DNA of 64,000 nt from Brevibacterium sp. CS2 (GCF_005280295.1 NZ_CP040020.1:1984001-2048000), one strand, 5' to 3'; numbered from the stretch's first letter, positions 47,817-57,148 are shown. The notes: generated by a model from the letters alone, not told the origin. Translations and numbers: made by a program.

Positions 47817-48938
47817 GTGAACTACGGACTCGACCTGCCCGATTACCCCTGGGACACCCTCGCCCCCTACCGGGCGCGCGCCGCCGAGCACCCGGGCGGC
47901 ATCTGCGATCTGTCGATCGGCACGCCGGTCGACCCGACGCCCGCGGTGATCCGCGAGGCTCTCGCCGCGGGATCGGACTCCCACGGCTACCCGACGACCG
48001 CCGGCACGCCCGAGCTGCGCGCCGCGATCGCCGGCTGGTACGAGCAGTGGCACGGGATCGCGCTCGACCCGCGGACCCAGGTCATGCCGACGGTCGGCTC
48101 GAAGGAGCTGGTCGCCTGGCTGCCGACCCTCCTCGGCCTGCGGCAGCGCGGGCTCGCGGTCGCCTGCCCGTCCGCGGCCTACCCGACCTACGAGATGGGG
48201 GCGACTCTCGCCGGCGTCGACTGCGTGCGCCTCGACGCCGCGGACATCGCCTCCGGTGCCGCCGGGCTCGAGGGCATCGGGCTGCTCTGGCTCAACACCC
48301 CGGGCAATCCCACCGGCACGGTGCTCGACGTCGAGGTGCTCGCCGCGGTCGCCGAGCGCGCGCGGGCCGCCGGGGTCGTCGTCGCCTCCGACGAGTGCTA
48401 CGCGCTCCTCAACTGGCAGGGTGAGGACGCGACGCCGTCGATCCTCCACCCGGCCGTCACCGGCGGCGATCCCACCGGTCTGCTCGCGGTGTACTCGATG
48501 TCCAAGCAGTCGAACCTCGCCGGCTACCGCGCGGCCTTCACCGCCGGCGACCCCGCGCTCGTCGGCGACCTGACGAACTCGCGCAAGCACGCCGGGATGA
48601 TCGTGCCGGGCCCCGTGCAGACGGCGATGATCGCCGGGCTCGGCGACACCGCCCACGTCCGCGCCCAGAAGGAGACCTACCGGGCGCGCCGCGACACGTT
48701 GCTCCCGGCGGTCACGGAGTTCGGCCTGCGGGTCGAGCACTCCGAGGCCGGACTCTACCTCTGGTGCACCCGCGACGAGGACTGCTGGGACACCCTGGCC
48801 GCGCTCGCCGAGCGCGGTATCCTCGCCGGCCCCGGAGCGTTCTACGGGGACGCCGCGGGCCGCTTCGTGCGGATCGCGCTCACCGCGAGCGACGAGCGGA
48901 TCGCACAGGCCGCCGATCGCCTGCGCGCGGGGGGCTGA
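47817..48938 (+). CDS. dapC: Succinyldiaminopimelate transaminase
   Basis: 373 aa, class I/II aminotransferase. It makes N-succinyl-LL-2,6-diaminopimelate in lysine/peptidoglycan precursor synthesis. The PLP lysine lies in S-M-S-K-Q-S-N-L-A-G-Y-R. N-T-P-G-N-P-T-G and S-D-E-C-Y are the cofactor-contact motifs. The GTG at 47817 has CAGGAG eight bases upstream. Its place between fdxA and the dapD/dapE pair supports the pathway call. Confidence 0.93.
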   Translation: MNYGLDLPDYPWDTLAPYRARAAEHPGGICDLSIGTPVDPTPAVIREALAAGSDSHGYPTTAGTPELRAAIAGWYEQWHGIALDPRTQVMPTVGSKELVAWLPTLLGLRQRGLAVACPSAAYPTYEMGATLAGVDCVRLDAADIASGAAGLEGIGLLWLNTPGNPTGTVLDVEVLAAVAERARAAGVVVASDECYALLNWQGEDATPSILHPAVTGGDPTGLLAVYSMSKQSNLAGYRAAFTAGDPALVGDLTNSRKHAGMIVPGPVQTAMIAGLGDTAHVRAQKETYRARRDTLLPAVTEFGLRVEHSEAGLYLWCTRDEDCWDTLAALAERGILAGPGAFYGDAAGRFVRIALTASDERIAQAADRLRAGG

Positions 48939-49107
48939 GCGCCCCGGGTGCGGCTGAGCGCGCCTCGGGTGCGGGAACCGGCCGGGTGCCCACCGAGCGG
49001 ACCGCGTGCGCCGGTCCGCGCCTCGGACGCGGGAGCGCTCGCAGGGCGGGCGCGATTTTCGCTCAGGCCGGGGAGTCGGTAACCTCTACCGTGACTGTGA
49101 ATGAATA

Positions 49108-49124
49108 CTCAGGAACTTCTTGAG
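49108..49124. promoter_or_regulatory. Imperfect palindrome before gltA, candidate operator
   Basis: CTCAGGAACTTCTTGAG reads almost the same on both strands (mismatches at three positions, one central). It lies just upstream of the gltA ribosome site and would be in the leader. gltA is under regulation by carbon regulators in some actinobacteria; I cannot name the protein here. Confidence 0.4.
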
Positions 49125-49144
49125 GTGACCCCAGAGGAGCGAAT

Positions 49145-50431
49145 ATGGCAGAGGATGCAGTTCTGCGCGTCGACGGCACGGATCTCTCCCTCCCCACGGT
49201 GACGGGGACCGAAGGCACAGCAGGGCTGCGGATCGGATCGCTGCTCAAGGACACCGGCCGGGTCACCTACGACCCCGGGTTCGCGAACACCGCCTCGACC
49301 TCCTCGGCCGTGACCTACATCGACGGCGACGAGGGCATCCTGCGCCACCGCGGCTACTCGATCGAGGACCTCGCGGAGAACTCGACCTTCGTCGAGGTCG
49401 CCTACCTCCTCATCTACGGCGAGCTCCCCACGCAGGAGCAGCTCGATTCCTTCGACGCGCGCCTGCGCCGGCACACGATCGTCCACGAGGACCTCCGCCG
49501 CTTCTTCCAGGCGTTCCCCTACGACGCCCACCCGATGCCCATGGTGTCGGCCTCGATCATGGCGATGTCGACGTTCTACCAGGACAACCTCTCGGTGTTC
49601 GACGACGAGCAGATCGATCTCTCGACGATCCGCCTGCTCGCCAAGATGCCGACCATCGCCGCGCTCGCGCACCGCAAGGTCGCCGGCCTGCCGGTGGTCC
49701 ACCCGGACAACTCGCTCAACATCGTGGAGAACTTCCTCCGCGTGAACTTCGGCTTCCCGTCCGAGCCCTACGAGGTCGACCCGCTCATGGCGAAGGCCAT
49801 GGACCAGCTCTTCATCCTCCACGCCGATCACGAGCAGAACTGCTCGACCTCGACGGTGCGGATGGTCGGGTCCTCGCAGGCGAACCTCTTCCAGTCGATC
49901 TCCGCCGGTGTCAACGCCCTGGCCGGGCCGCTGCACGGCGGCGCGAACTCCGCGGTGCTCGAGATGCTCGAGGAGATCTCGGAGTCCCACGACGGCCCGC
50001 AGAAGTTCATGGAGCGGGTGAAGAACAAGGAGCAGGGCGTCCGGCTCATGGGCTTCGGCCACCGGGTCTACAAGAACTACGACCCCCGCGCGGCGATCAT
50101 CAAGAAGACCGCCCACGAGATCATCGACCAGATGAGCGGTGCGGACGAGATGCTCGACCTCGCGATGAGCCTCGAGGAGATCGCGCTCGCCGACGACTAC
50201 TTCGTCGAGCGCAGCCTGTATCCGAACGTCGACTTCTACACCGGCCTGATCTACAAGGCGATGGGCTTCCCGACGAACATGTTCACCGTGCTGTTCGCCG
50301 TCGGTCGCCTGCCGGGCTGGATCGCCCAGTGGCGCGAGATGATCAAGGACCCGGAGACGAAGATCGGCCGCCCGCGCCAGATCTACACCGGCGAGCCCGA
50401 GCGGAAGTACGTGCCGATCGCCGAGCGCTGA
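49145..50431 (+). CDS. gltA: Citrate synthase
   Basis: 428 aa, full-length type II-like citrate synthase, first step of the TCA cycle. Catalytic His and substrate residues lie in G-P-L-H-G-G-A-N, G-F-G-H-R-V-Y-K-N-Y-D-P-R-A and the final P-N-V-D-F-Y-T-G. AGAGGAG precedes the ATG. It lies in the dap cluster, which is common in Micrococcales. A long hairpin follows, shared in sequence with the one after icd. Confidence 0.97.
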   Translation: MAEDAVLRVDGTDLSLPTVTGTEGTAGLRIGSLLKDTGRVTYDPGFANTASTSSAVTYIDGDEGILRHRGYSIEDLAENSTFVEVAYLLIYGELPTQEQLDSFDARLRRHTIVHEDLRRFFQAFPYDAHPMPMVSASIMAMSTFYQDNLSVFDDEQIDLSTIRLLAKMPTIAALAHRKVAGLPVVHPDNSLNIVENFLRVNFGFPSEPYEVDPLMAKAMDQLFILHADHEQNCSTSTVRMVGSSQANLFQSISAGVNALAGPLHGGANSAVLEMLEEISESHDGPQKFMERVKNKEQGVRLMGFGHRVYKNYDPRAAIIKKTAHEIIDQMSGADEMLDLAMSLEEIALADDYFVERSLYPNVDFYTGLIYKAMGFPTNMFTVLFAVGRLPGWIAQWREMIKDPETKIGRPRQIYTGEPERKYVPIAER

Positions 50432-50441
50432 TCCCCGCTCC

Positions 50442-50494
50442 ACATCGCAGAATCCGAAGGTTCCTGAGAAGGGAACCTTCGGATTCTGCGATGT
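50442..50494. terminator. Perfect 23-bp-stem hairpin between gltA and dapD
   Basis: Arms 50442-50464 and 50472-50494 pair perfectly round the loop TGAGAAG. Read on the minus strand, the tip is GGTTCC-CTTCTCA-GGAACC, matching the hairpin at 19527-19575 at all but one position. It probably terminates both convergent messages. Confidence 0.75.
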
Positions 50495-50521
50495 CAGGGG
50501 CGGTGTGCAGCGGGTGCTGGG

Positions 50522-51466
50522 TCAGTGGAGGTCGGGGTTGAGCGCGATGCCCTTCGCGGTCCGTCCGAGCGCCTCGATCGACCCGGTCGTCGAATTGCGG
50601 CGAAACAGTACGTTGTCCGCCCCGTCGAGCTCGCGCGCCTTGACGACGCGGCCGCCCTCGTCGACGAGCGACACCCGCGAGCCGGCGGTGAGGTAGAGAC
50701 CGGCCTCGACGATGCAGTCGTCGCCGATCGAGATCCCGATCCCGGAGTTCGCGCCGAGCAGCGTTCCCGAGCCGACGGAGATCCGGTGCTCGTTGCCGCC
50801 GGACAGGGTGCCCATGGTCGAGGCGCCGCCGCCGATGTCCGAGCCGTCGCCGATGACGACGCCCTGCGAGATCCGGCCCTCGATCATCGCCTGTCCGAGG
50901 GTGCCGGCGTTGAAGTTGACGAAGCCCTCGTGCATGACGACGGTGCCCGGCGCCAGGTGCGCGCCGAGTCGGACGCGGTCCGCATCGGCGATCCGCACTC
51001 CGGCGGGCACGACGAAATCGGTCATCCGCGGGAACTTGTCGACCCCGTGGACGGTGACGTACCCGCGCGCCGTGAGCTTGGCGCGGGTGAGCTCGAAGTC
51101 CTCGACCGCACAGGGGCCGTGCGAGGTCCACACGACGTTCGCGAGCTTCCCGAACAGCCCGTCGAGGTTGACCTCGTTGGGCGCGACGAGCCGGTGGGAC
51201 AGTGCGTGGAGGCGCAGGTAGCCGTCGGCGGCGTCCGCCGGCGCGGCGTCGAGATCGATGGTGCGCTGCACGACCTCGGTGCGAGTGCCGCGCAGCTCGT
51301 CGGCGCCGACGAGGGCGTCGAGCCCGGCGGTCGCGACACCGGACGCGGCGTGCTGCTCGGCCTGCGCGGAGTCGTCGAACAGGGCAGGGGTGGGGTACCA
51401 GACGCTGAGCACGGTGTCGCCGTGCGCGGTGGACACTCCGGCGGAGGATACGAATCGTTGAGTCAT
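50522..51466 (-). CDS. dapD: Tetrahydrodipicolinate N-succinyltransferase
   Basis: 314 aa, long actinobacterial DapD. It adds succinate to tetrahydrodipicolinate in lysine/DAP synthesis. A left-handed beta-helix is shown by hexapeptide-type repeats from about residue 165 ([27 protein letters not shown]). [13 protein letters not shown] holds the active-site acid. The ATG at 51466 has TAGGCT seven bases upstream and is probably leaderless. Divergent from dapE. Confidence 0.95.
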   Translation of the reverse strand: MTQRFVSSAGVSTAHGDTVLSVWYPTPALFDDSAQAEQHAASGVATAGLDALVGADELRGTRTEVVQRTIDLDAAPADAADGYLRLHALSHRLVAPNEVNLDGLFGKLANVVWTSHGPCAVEDFELTRAKLTARGYVTVHGVDKFPRMTDFVVPAGVRIADADRVRLGAHLAPGTVVMHEGFVNFNAGTLGQAMIEGRISQGVVIGDGSDIGGGASTMGTLSGGNEHRISVGSGTLLGANSGIGISIGDDCIVEAGLYLTAGSRVSLVDEGGRVVKARELDGADNVLFRRNSTTGSIEALGRTAKGIALNPDLH

Positions 51467-51473
51467 GTGTCCC

Positions 51474-51479
51474 AGCCTA
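51474..51479 (-). promoter_or_regulatory. -10 box of the leaderless dapD promoter
   Basis: TAGGCT on the minus strand, seven bases before the ATG at 51466, facing the identical box of dapE with 25 bases between them. Confidence 0.5.
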
Positions 51480-51504
51480 CTGCTCGCCCTCGCGCAGCCG
51501 GTAC

Positions 51505-51510
51505 TAGGCT
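51505..51510 (+). promoter_or_regulatory. -10 box of the leaderless dapE promoter
   Basis: TAGGCT on the plus strand, seven bases before the ATG at 51518. Confidence 0.5.
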
Positions 51511-51517
51511 GGGCTCC

Positions 51518-52714
51518 ATGAGCAGTGATCCCCACGACCCCGCGCCCGCCGCCGAGACCGCGCCCGGCGCACATCCCACCCCCGACGCCGATGCCGCCCG
51601 TCTCATCGAGGCGCTGGCCGACCCGGTCGAGCTCACCGCCCGGCTCTGCGACATCCCCTCGGTGTCCGGGGACGAGGCGCGCCTGGCCGATGCCGTCGCC
51701 GGCGTCCTCGTGCACATCTCCGCCGGCCCCGGCCCGGACCTCGACATCCACCGCGACGGCGACACGGTCGTCGCCGCGACCCGGCTCGGCCGCGGCGAAC
51801 GGATCGTCATCGCCGGCCACCTCGACACCGTCCCGATCGAGGACAACGTGCCCGCGGAGCGTCGCACGCTCGACGGGGCCGAGGTGATCTGGGGGCGCGG
51901 CGCCTGCGATATGAAGGCCGGAGTCGCGATGCAGCTGTGCACGGCCGCCGCCCTGCGCAGCCCCGAGCGCGACGTCACGTGGATCTTCTACGACCACGAG
52001 GAGGTCGAGGCCGAGCTCAACGGGCTCGGCCGGGTGGCCCGCAGCCATCCCGAATGGCTCGCCGGCGACTTCGCGATCCTCGGGGAGCCGAGCAACGCCG
52101 GCATCGAGGGCGGCTGCAACGGCACGATCCGCATCGAGGTCACCACCGAGGGCGTGCGGGCCCATTCGGCACGCGCCTTCACCGGGGTCAATGCGATCCA
52201 CCGGGCCGCCGACATCCTCACCCGTCTCGCCGAGCACACCCCGGACACCGTGACCGTCGACGGGCTCGAATACCGCGAATCGCTGTCGGCTGTCGGGATC
52301 CACGGGGGAGTGGCCGGCAATGTCATCCCCGACGCCTGCACCGTCGTCGTCAACTACCGGTTCGCCCCGGACAAGTCCGCCGCGGACGCCGAGGCGCACC
52401 TCGCCGCGTTCTTCGCCCCGCACCCGATCCGCGTCACCGACTCCGCCGAGGGCGCCCGTCCCGGTCTCGACCAGCCCGCCGCCCGGGCCTTCATCGACGC
52501 GATCGGGGGAGAGCCCCAGGCCAAGCTCGGCTGGACCGACGTCGCACGCTTCTCCGCGCTCGGCATCCCCGCGGTGAATTTCGGCCCCGGCAGCCCGCTG
52601 TTCGCCCACAAGGCCGACGAGCACGTCCCGTGCGCAGAGGTGGAATCGGCGAGCGCTGACCTGCTGCGCTTCCTCGAACCCGCCCGCAGCGCACCGGAGG
52701 CCCCCGCCCGATGA
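51518..52714 (+). CDS. dapE: Succinyl-diaminopimelate desuccinylase
   Basis: 398 aa, M20 dizinc peptidase fold. Metal ligands sit in G-H-L-D-T-V-P, Y-D-H-E-E-V-E (catalytic Glu), G-E-P-S-N-A-G and the last F-A-H-K-A-D-E-H. The dimer domain lies between about residues 205 and 310. It removes succinate to give LL-diaminopimelate. The start is leaderless. The stop codon overlaps an ATG (ATGA at 52711) that would be the natural start of the LOG gene. Confidence 0.95.
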   Translation: MSSDPHDPAPAAETAPGAHPTPDADAARLIEALADPVELTARLCDIPSVSGDEARLADAVAGVLVHISAGPGPDLDIHRDGDTVVAATRLGRGERIVIAGHLDTVPIEDNVPAERRTLDGAEVIWGRGACDMKAGVAMQLCTAAALRSPERDVTWIFYDHEEVEAELNGLGRVARSHPEWLAGDFAILGEPSNAGIEGGCNGTIRIEVTTEGVRAHSARAFTGVNAIHRAADILTRLAEHTPDTVTVDGLEYRESLSAVGIHGGVAGNVIPDACTVVVNYRFAPDKSAADAEAHLAAFFAPHPIRVTDSAEGARPGLDQPAARAFIDAIGGEPQAKLGWTDVARFSALGIPAVNFGPGSPLFAHKADEHVPCAEVESASADLLRFLEPARSAPEAPAR

Positions 52715-52768
52715 CCCCCGACTCCCCCGATCTACAGCAAGGGACCGCTGCGCCTGCGCCGCGCCCAC

Positions 52769-53581
52769 GTGCCGGCCACCACCACCGATCAGCGCCTGCT
52801 CGAGGGCGGCGGCACCGCCGACTGGGTGCACCAGGACCCGTGGCGGGTGCTGCGCATCCAGGCGGAGTTCGTCGAGGGCTTCGGCTCGCTCGCGGAGATC
52901 GGCCCGGCGGTGTCCGTGTTCGGCTCCGCCCGCCTCCATGAGGGCACCCCGGAGTACGGGCTCGCCCGCGAGGTGTCCGCCGAGCTCGCCCGCGCCGGCT
53001 ACGCCATCATCACCGGCGGCGGGCCCGGGATCATGGAGGCGGGCAACCGGGGTGCCGTCGACGCCGCCGGCTCCTCGGTGGGTCTCGGCATCGAGCTGCC
53101 CTTCGAGTCCGGGCTCAACCCCTACGTCGACCTCGGCATCAACTTCCGGTACTTCTTCGTCCGCAAGACGATGTTCCTCAAGTACTCGCAGGGCTTCATC
53201 GTGCTGCCCGGCGGATTCGGCACGCTCGACGAGCTGTTCGAGGCGCTGACCATGGTGCAGACCGGCAAGCTCTCCCGATTCCCGATCGTGCTCATGGGCA
53301 CCGAGTTCTGGGGCGGCCTCGTCGACTGGATCCGCGACACGCTCGTGGGCGTCGGTACGATCAGCCGCGAGGACATCGACCTCCTCACGCTCACCGACTC
53401 CCCGACCGAGGCGGTCGCGTTCATCACCGGTGCCGACACGAGCGATCCGGTCTCTGCCGAGCCCGGGCCCGAGGAGCCGGCCGAGGTGGTGTCGGGCCTG
53501 ACCGCCGAGCACCGGACCGGCCGGCGCCCGGCTCCCGGCGGCGCCGACCGTCCGGACTTCTCCGCCCACGACGCCTGGTGA
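52769..53581 (+). CDS. LOG family (TIGR00730) protein, probable cytokinin-riboside-monophosphate-type phosphoribohydrolase; N-terminus frameshifted
   Basis: 270 aa as read from the GTG at 52769, with G-G-G-P-G-I-M-E and P-G-G-F-G-T-L-D-E, the active-site signatures of LOG proteins. Relatives have about 18 more N-terminal residues ([13 protein letters not shown]), and these are present here just upstream but in a frame with no start codon. The ATG overlapping the dapE stop (52711) reaches them if one C of the C5 run at 52724-52728 (or 52715-52719) is removed. The native gene is probably 52711-53581. The C-terminal 50 residues are disordered. Confidence 0.85.
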   Translation: MPATTTDQRLLEGGGTADWVHQDPWRVLRIQAEFVEGFGSLAEIGPAVSVFGSARLHEGTPEYGLAREVSAELARAGYAIITGGGPGIMEAGNRGAVDAAGSSVGLGIELPFESGLNPYVDLGINFRYFFVRKTMFLKYSQGFIVLPGGFGTLDELFEALTMVQTGKLSRFPIVLMGTEFWGGLVDWIRDTLVGVGTISREDIDLLTLTDSPTEAVAFITGADTSDPVSAEPGPEEPAEVVSGLTAEHRTGRRPAPGGADRPDFSAHDAW

Positions 53582-53658
53582 GCACTGCGGGCAGCCGCGA
53601 CGGCCGCACGCCCGCCGGGTCCGAGGTGCCCGCGAGTCCGATATGAGACCATGGGCGC

Positions 53659-53958
53659 ATGCCAGTGTGGATCGTTCTCGGAGTCTGCGCCGCGGTCTTC
53701 TTCATGGCCGTCGCCGTCGCAGGCGCCTTCAACCTCTTCAACGGGGGCATGCCCGCGGCCGGTGACGAGCGCCCGCGTCGTCTCCTCGCCTCCGATTTCA
53801 CCGCCGGGGATCTCGAGGCCGTCGCCTTCTCACCGGCGATCCGCGGCTACCGGATGGACGAGGTCGACGCGGTGTACAGCGAGATGGCGCACCGGATCCG
53901 CCTGCAGGAGGACCGGATCGCGGTCCTCGAGAGCCGCCTCCCGGCGCCCGAGGCATGA
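53659..53958 (+). CDS. Small membrane protein with DivIVA-like domain
   Basis: 99 aa. One N-terminal membrane helix (about residues 3-25), then [13 protein letters not shown] and G-Y-R-M-D-E-V-D, the DivIVA-type short motif, and a C-terminal helix likely to form a coiled coil. It is thought to act at poles or septum by protein contact. Its stop overlaps the mannosyltransferase start (ATGA), so the two are coupled. Confidence 0.8.
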   Translation: MPVWIVLGVCAAVFFMAVAVAGAFNLFNGGMPAAGDERPRRLLASDFTAGDLEAVAFSPAIRGYRMDEVDAVYSEMAHRIRLQEDRIAVLESRLPAPEA

Positions 53959-55211
53959 CCCGGCCCGCACCGGACGTCTCCGCGCTGCCCGAGTACGACC
54001 GCGCCCCCCGCTTCGCCCCGACCGTCTTCGACGCCTCCCGTGCCGGGCGCTGGGCGCGGGAGATCCTCGCCCTGCCGGTGTGGCTGCAGGCGCTCGCGGT
54101 CTATCTCGCCTCCCGGATCATCAGCGTCGGGATCTTCGCCGCGGTCGTCCGGACCCAGGACCGCACCCCGTGGACCACCGGGTTGGACACCTCGCTCGGG
54201 GACTTCCTCAACTTCTGGGACGGCGGCTGGTACCAGCGCATCGCCGACGAGGGCTACCCCGATGTCCTGCCGCGCGGCGCCGACGGCACGGTGATGGAGA
54301 ACGCGTGGGCGTTCTATCCCCTCCATCCCTGGATGGTGCGCGACTTCGCGCAGCTCACCGGCCTCGACTACCAGGTCGTCTCCCCGCTCCTGTCCACGGT
54401 GTTCGGTGCCGTCGCGGCGATCGTCGTGCTCCACCTGTTCCGCCGGCACACCACGCCCGGCCGGGCGCTGTTCGGCCTCGCGGTCCTCTTCGTCTTCCCC
54501 GCCTCGGCGATCTTCAGCACCGGCTACGCGGAGTCGCTCACGCTCCTGCTCCAGGCTCTCGCCCTCCTGCTCGTCATCGACCGGCGCTATCTCATGGCGG
54601 TCCCCGTCGTCGTCCTCATGGACCTGTCGCGGCCGATCGGCGTGGCGTTCTCGTTCTTCATGCTCATCCACCTCATCGACCGGTTCCTGCGCCGCCGGAC
54701 GATCCCCTACCCGGCCGGTGAGGTCGTGCGCTCCTGGACGCTCGGCGTGCTGTCCTGCGCCGCCGCGCTCGTCCACCCGGTGCACGCCTGGCTCCGCACC
54801 GGGGAGCTCACCGCCTACACCGACACCGAGGCCGCCTGGAGCGGCGGGCACACGCGCATCATCGTCCAGTGGTTCGCCCGGGGGAACGATCTCGTGGGGC
54901 CCTTCGGGCCGCTCCTCCTGTTCGCCGCGATCGCGCTCATGCTCGTCCTCATCTACTCCCCGGCCGGCCGGCAGATGGGCCGGACGCTGCAGCACTTCTG
55001 CCTCGCCTACTGCATCTACATCCTGCTGTTCTTCAATCCGCAGACCTCGACCCTGCGCCTCCTCCTCCCGCTGTTCCCGATCGCGCTCACGCTCGCCTGG
55101 TGCCGGGCAGGGATGTACCGGGCGGTGCTGCTCGGCTGCCTCGTGCTGTTCCAGGTCGTGTGGGTCGGCTTCCTCTGGCACTTCACCCCGCCGGCCGACC
55201 TGCCGCCGTGA
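53955..55211 (+). CDS. PIG-V-like membrane mannosyltransferase
   Basis: 418 aa, about ten membrane helices. The family pattern is W-D-G-G-W-Y-Q-R-I-A-x-x-G-Y in the first outer loop, holding the catalytic acid, followed by F-Y-P-L-H-P-W, and later N-P-Q-T-S-T-L-R. Such GT-C enzymes use polyprenyl-phosphate mannose to extend lipid glycans or proteins; the acceptor is not known. It is translated together with the DivIVA-like gene, so a link to envelope growth is plausible. Confidence 0.85.
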   Translation: MTRPAPDVSALPEYDRAPRFAPTVFDASRAGRWAREILALPVWLQALAVYLASRIISVGIFAAVVRTQDRTPWTTGLDTSLGDFLNFWDGGWYQRIADEGYPDVLPRGADGTVMENAWAFYPLHPWMVRDFAQLTGLDYQVVSPLLSTVFGAVAAIVVLHLFRRHTTPGRALFGLAVLFVFPASAIFSTGYAESLTLLLQALALLLVIDRRYLMAVPVVVLMDLSRPIGVAFSFFMLIHLIDRFLRRRTIPYPAGEVVRSWTLGVLSCAAALVHPVHAWLRTGELTAYTDTEAAWSGGHTRIIVQWFARGNDLVGPFGPLLLFAAIALMLVLIYSPAGRQMGRTLQHFCLAYCIYILLFFNPQTSTLRLLLPLFPIALTLAWCRAGMYRAVLLGCLVLFQVVWVGFLWHFTPPADLPP

Positions 55212-55263
55212 CCCGGCAGGCGCCGATTCGCGCCCGATCCTCCTCAGCCGGGGCGAAATGGTG

Positions 55264-55269
55264 GATAAT
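55264..55269 (+). promoter_or_regulatory. -10 box of the DUF3117 promoter
   Basis: GATAAT preceded by TG (extended -10), 40 bases before the ATG at 55309. GGAAGGAAG is the ribosome site. Confidence 0.5.
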
Positions 55270-55308
55270 CGACAGTGACACAGTCGGGAATGGAAGGAAG
55301 AACTCTTC

Positions 55309-55479
55309 ATGGCAGCTCAGAAACCGCGCACCGGTGACGGACCCCTCGAAGTGACCAAGGAGGGTCGCGGATACGTCGTCCGTCTCCCTGTCGAAGGCGG
55401 CGGACGTCTGGTCATCGAAGTGAGCAAGGACGAGGCCACGAACCTTCAGAACACCCTCGGCGAGGCGCTCGCACAGTGA
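55309..55479 (+). CDS. DUF3117 small protein
   Basis: 56 aa. Strongly conserved actinobacterial DUF3117 protein, M-A-A-Q-K-P-R-T-G-D-G-P-L-E-V-T-K-E at the start and L-P-V-E-G-G-G-R-L-V-I-E-V in the core, a small beta sheet followed by a helix. The function is unknown, but near-invariant sequence suggests an essential contact. It has a good promoter and is expected to be well expressed. A strong hairpin follows the stop. Confidence 0.93.
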   Translation: MAAQKPRTGDGPLEVTKEGRGYVVRLPVEGGGRLVIEVSKDEATNLQNTLGEALAQ

Positions 55480-55494
55480 GCTGAGACCGGTGCA

Positions 55495-55530
55495 CGGAGG
55501 AGGGGAGTCCCGAACGGACCCCCTCCTCCG
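55495..55530. terminator. Hairpin after DUF3117 and the O-methyltransferase gene
   Basis: Left arm 55495-55510 and right arm 55516-55530 pair over 15 bases with one bulged A and a five-base loop. Located between convergent stops. Confidence 0.7.
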
Positions 55531-55547
55531 GCGTTCCCGGGCCCTGC

Positions 55548-56180
55548 TCAGACGCGGGTGAGGACGAGGAGCCCGTCGTCGACGGGCAGGATGAGGCGGG
55601 CGACGTCGGTGCGCTCGACGATCCGGTCGAGCATCGTGCGCACCACCTGGGTGCGCGGGGCGCGGTTGGCCGGTTTCGCCACCGCCCCGCCGAGCAGCGC
55701 GTGGTTGACGACGAGCAGGCCGCCGGGGGCCAGCCGCTCGATCGCGAGCGGCACGAGCCGGTCGTAGGTCAGGGGCTCGGAGTCGACGAACACGAGGTCG
55801 TAGCCGCCGGCGGCGAGCCGGGCGAGCGCATCCTCGCCGCGCCCGTGGATCATCCGCACCCGGTGGGCCCGGATCCGGGCGACGCCGATGAGGTCGCGCG
55901 CCACGGCCTGCTTGTCGGCGTCGATGTCGATGCTCGTGAGGATGCCGGAACTCGGCATGCCGCGGAGCAGGGCGAGGGTGGAGACGCCGGTGCCGGTGCC
56001 GACCTCGATCGCGGTCGCCGGCCGTGCCATCCGGGCGAGCAGGGTGAGGGTCCCGGCGGTGGTCGTCGACACCGGGACGGTCGAGTACTCCGCGGAGATC
56101 GTGCGGGCGGCATCCATCACCGGATCGGAGGGGTTGAACCGATCAGCGTAGTGAGCGTCGATCGCCCGGTCGCGTGACAT
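55548..56180 (-). CDS. O-methyltransferase (class I, SAM-dependent)
   Basis: 210 aa. SAM fold: A-I-E-V-G-T-G-T-G-V-S-T (motif I), S-I-D-I-D, and F-V-D-S-E. The cation-binding acids and L-V-V-N-H are in the positions of caffeoyl-CoA-like O-methyltransferases. The N-terminal helix is short. Gene order O-methyltransferase next to TatB and Mrp is common in Micrococcales. The substrate is unknown. Confidence 0.9.
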   Translation of the reverse strand: MSRDRAIDAHYADRFNPSDPVMDAARTISAEYSTVPVSTTTAGTLTLLARMARPATAIEVGTGTGVSTLALLRGMPSSGILTSIDIDADKQAVARDLIGVARIRAHRVRMIHGRGEDALARLAAGGYDLVFVDSEPLTYDRLVPLAIERLAPGGLLVVNHALLGGAVAKPANRAPRTQVVRTMLDRIVERTDVARLILPVDDGLLVLTRV

Positions 56181-56214
56181 GGTCTCCTCCTCTCCTCGGA
56201 CGGCGCTCGCCAGT

Positions 56215-56562
56215 CTATCCCGGTTCCTCCGAGGTGCGGAGGTCGCGACTCGCGGCCTCCCAGGACTCCCGCAGCAGCGCCTCGTCGGCGGCGCAGTCCT
56301 CGATCCGGGCGCGGCCGTCGGCGTGGGGGATGCCCTCGGTGTCCCAGCGGCGTGCGGCCTCGGTGCGGATCGGCGCGGGCAGGACGCCGCGCACGTTCGT
56401 CACCCTCCACCACGGCACGAAGGATCCGTGGGTGGCGAGCACCCGGCCGACGAAGCGCGCCGAGGTGCCGGTCACCCGACCGAGCATCCCATAGGGGGCG
56501 ATCCGGCCGGCGGGCACGCACTCGACGGCGCGCAGCACCAGCTCCGTCCGGCGTTCGTCCAT
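56215..56562 (-). CDS. Alkyltransferase-like protein (MGMT family)
   Basis: 115 aa, the DNA-binding half of O6-alkylguanine transferases. The reactive cysteine of P-C-H-R-V is replaced by tryptophan in P-W-W-R-V, the mark of ATL proteins that flag alkylated guanine for nucleotide excision repair rather than repairing it. G-R-I-A-P-Y-G-M-L and V-G-R-V-L complete the helix-turn-helix. ATG at 56562, leaderless, next to the divergent tatB promoter. Confidence 0.9.
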   Translation of the reverse strand: MDERRTELVLRAVECVPAGRIAPYGMLGRVTGTSARFVGRVLATHGSFVPWWRVTNVRGVLPAPIRTEAARRWDTEGIPHADGRARIEDCAADEALLRESWEAASRDLRTSEEPG

Positions 56563-56568
56563 AGGGGG

Positions 56569-56595
56569 ATTGTGCCACGGGCCCGCTGATAGACT
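56569..56595. promoter_or_regulatory. Back-to-back -10 boxes of the ATL and tatB genes
   Basis: CACAAT (minus strand, plus positions 56569-56574) lies six bases before the ATL start, and TAGACT (56590-56595) lies seven bases before the tatB ATG. Only 15 bases separate the two hexamers, so each -35 region must overlap the other gene's -10. Confidence 0.5.
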
Positions 56596-56602
56596 GGCGC
56601 CC

Positions 56603-57031
56603 ATGTTCGGCATCAACGGCACTGAGATGATCATTCTCGTCGTCGTGGTGCTCCTCGTCGTGGGGCCCAAGCGCCTGCCCGAGTACGCCCAGCAGCTGCG
56701 CGACCTCGTGCGCTCGCTCAAGCGGAAGGCCGACGAGGCCAAGGCCGACGTCCAGCGCGACCTCGGCGACGACTTCTCCGACGTCGACTGGCGCAAGCTC
56801 GATCCGCGCCAGTACGACCCGCGCCGGATCGTGCGCGAAGCGCTCATGGAGGAGGAGGCCGACTCCCGCGCCCGTCAGGTCTCGGCAGGCGCGGCGGCCG
56901 TGGCCGGGGCCCAGGTCGCCGGTGCGGGCTCCCCGGTGAGCACCCAGGCGGGCCCGCTCGAGCGGTTCCAGGCCCAGGCCGCGCTGCGCGACGTCGCCGT
57001 CGCCGCGCCCTTCGACCCCGAGGCCACCTGA
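56603..57031 (+). CDS. tatB: Sec-independent translocase subunit TatB
   Basis: 142 aa. M-F-G-I-N-G-T-E-M-I-I-L-V-V-V-V-L-L-V-V-G-P-K-R-L-P is the TatB N-terminal helix, with the hinge G-P-K-R-L-P, followed by an amphipathic helix. It forms the receptor for twin-arginine signal peptides in the membrane with TatC. The Ala/Gly-rich C-terminal part is variable in this family. tatC is not in the window. Confidence 0.92.
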   Translation: MFGINGTEMIILVVVVLLVVGPKRLPEYAQQLRDLVRSLKRKADEAKADVQRDLGDDFSDVDWRKLDPRQYDPRRIVREALMEEEADSRARQVSAGAAAVAGAQVAGAGSPVSTQAGPLERFQAQAALRDVAVAAPFDPEAT

Positions 57032-57095
57032 TCCGGAGCGCCTGACGCAGCGCGCTCGATCCACCCGGTTCGCCCGGTCCATCCGGAGCGCCTGA
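57031..57095. repeat. 15-bp direct repeat after tatB
   Basis: ATCCGGAGCGCCTGA occurs at 57031-57045 and 57081-57095, directly after the tatB stop. Probably a local duplication. Confidence 0.6.
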
Positions 57096-57100
57096 ACCGC

Positions 57101-57133
57101 CCCGAGCCGGAGAGGCCCGGGGGCGGGCTCGGG
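57101..57133. terminator. Hairpin between tatB and mrp
   Basis: CCCGAGCC (57101-57108) and GGCTCGGG (57126-57133) between the convergent genes. Confidence 0.55.
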
Positions 57134-57148
57134 CCCACGGCTTCTCGA

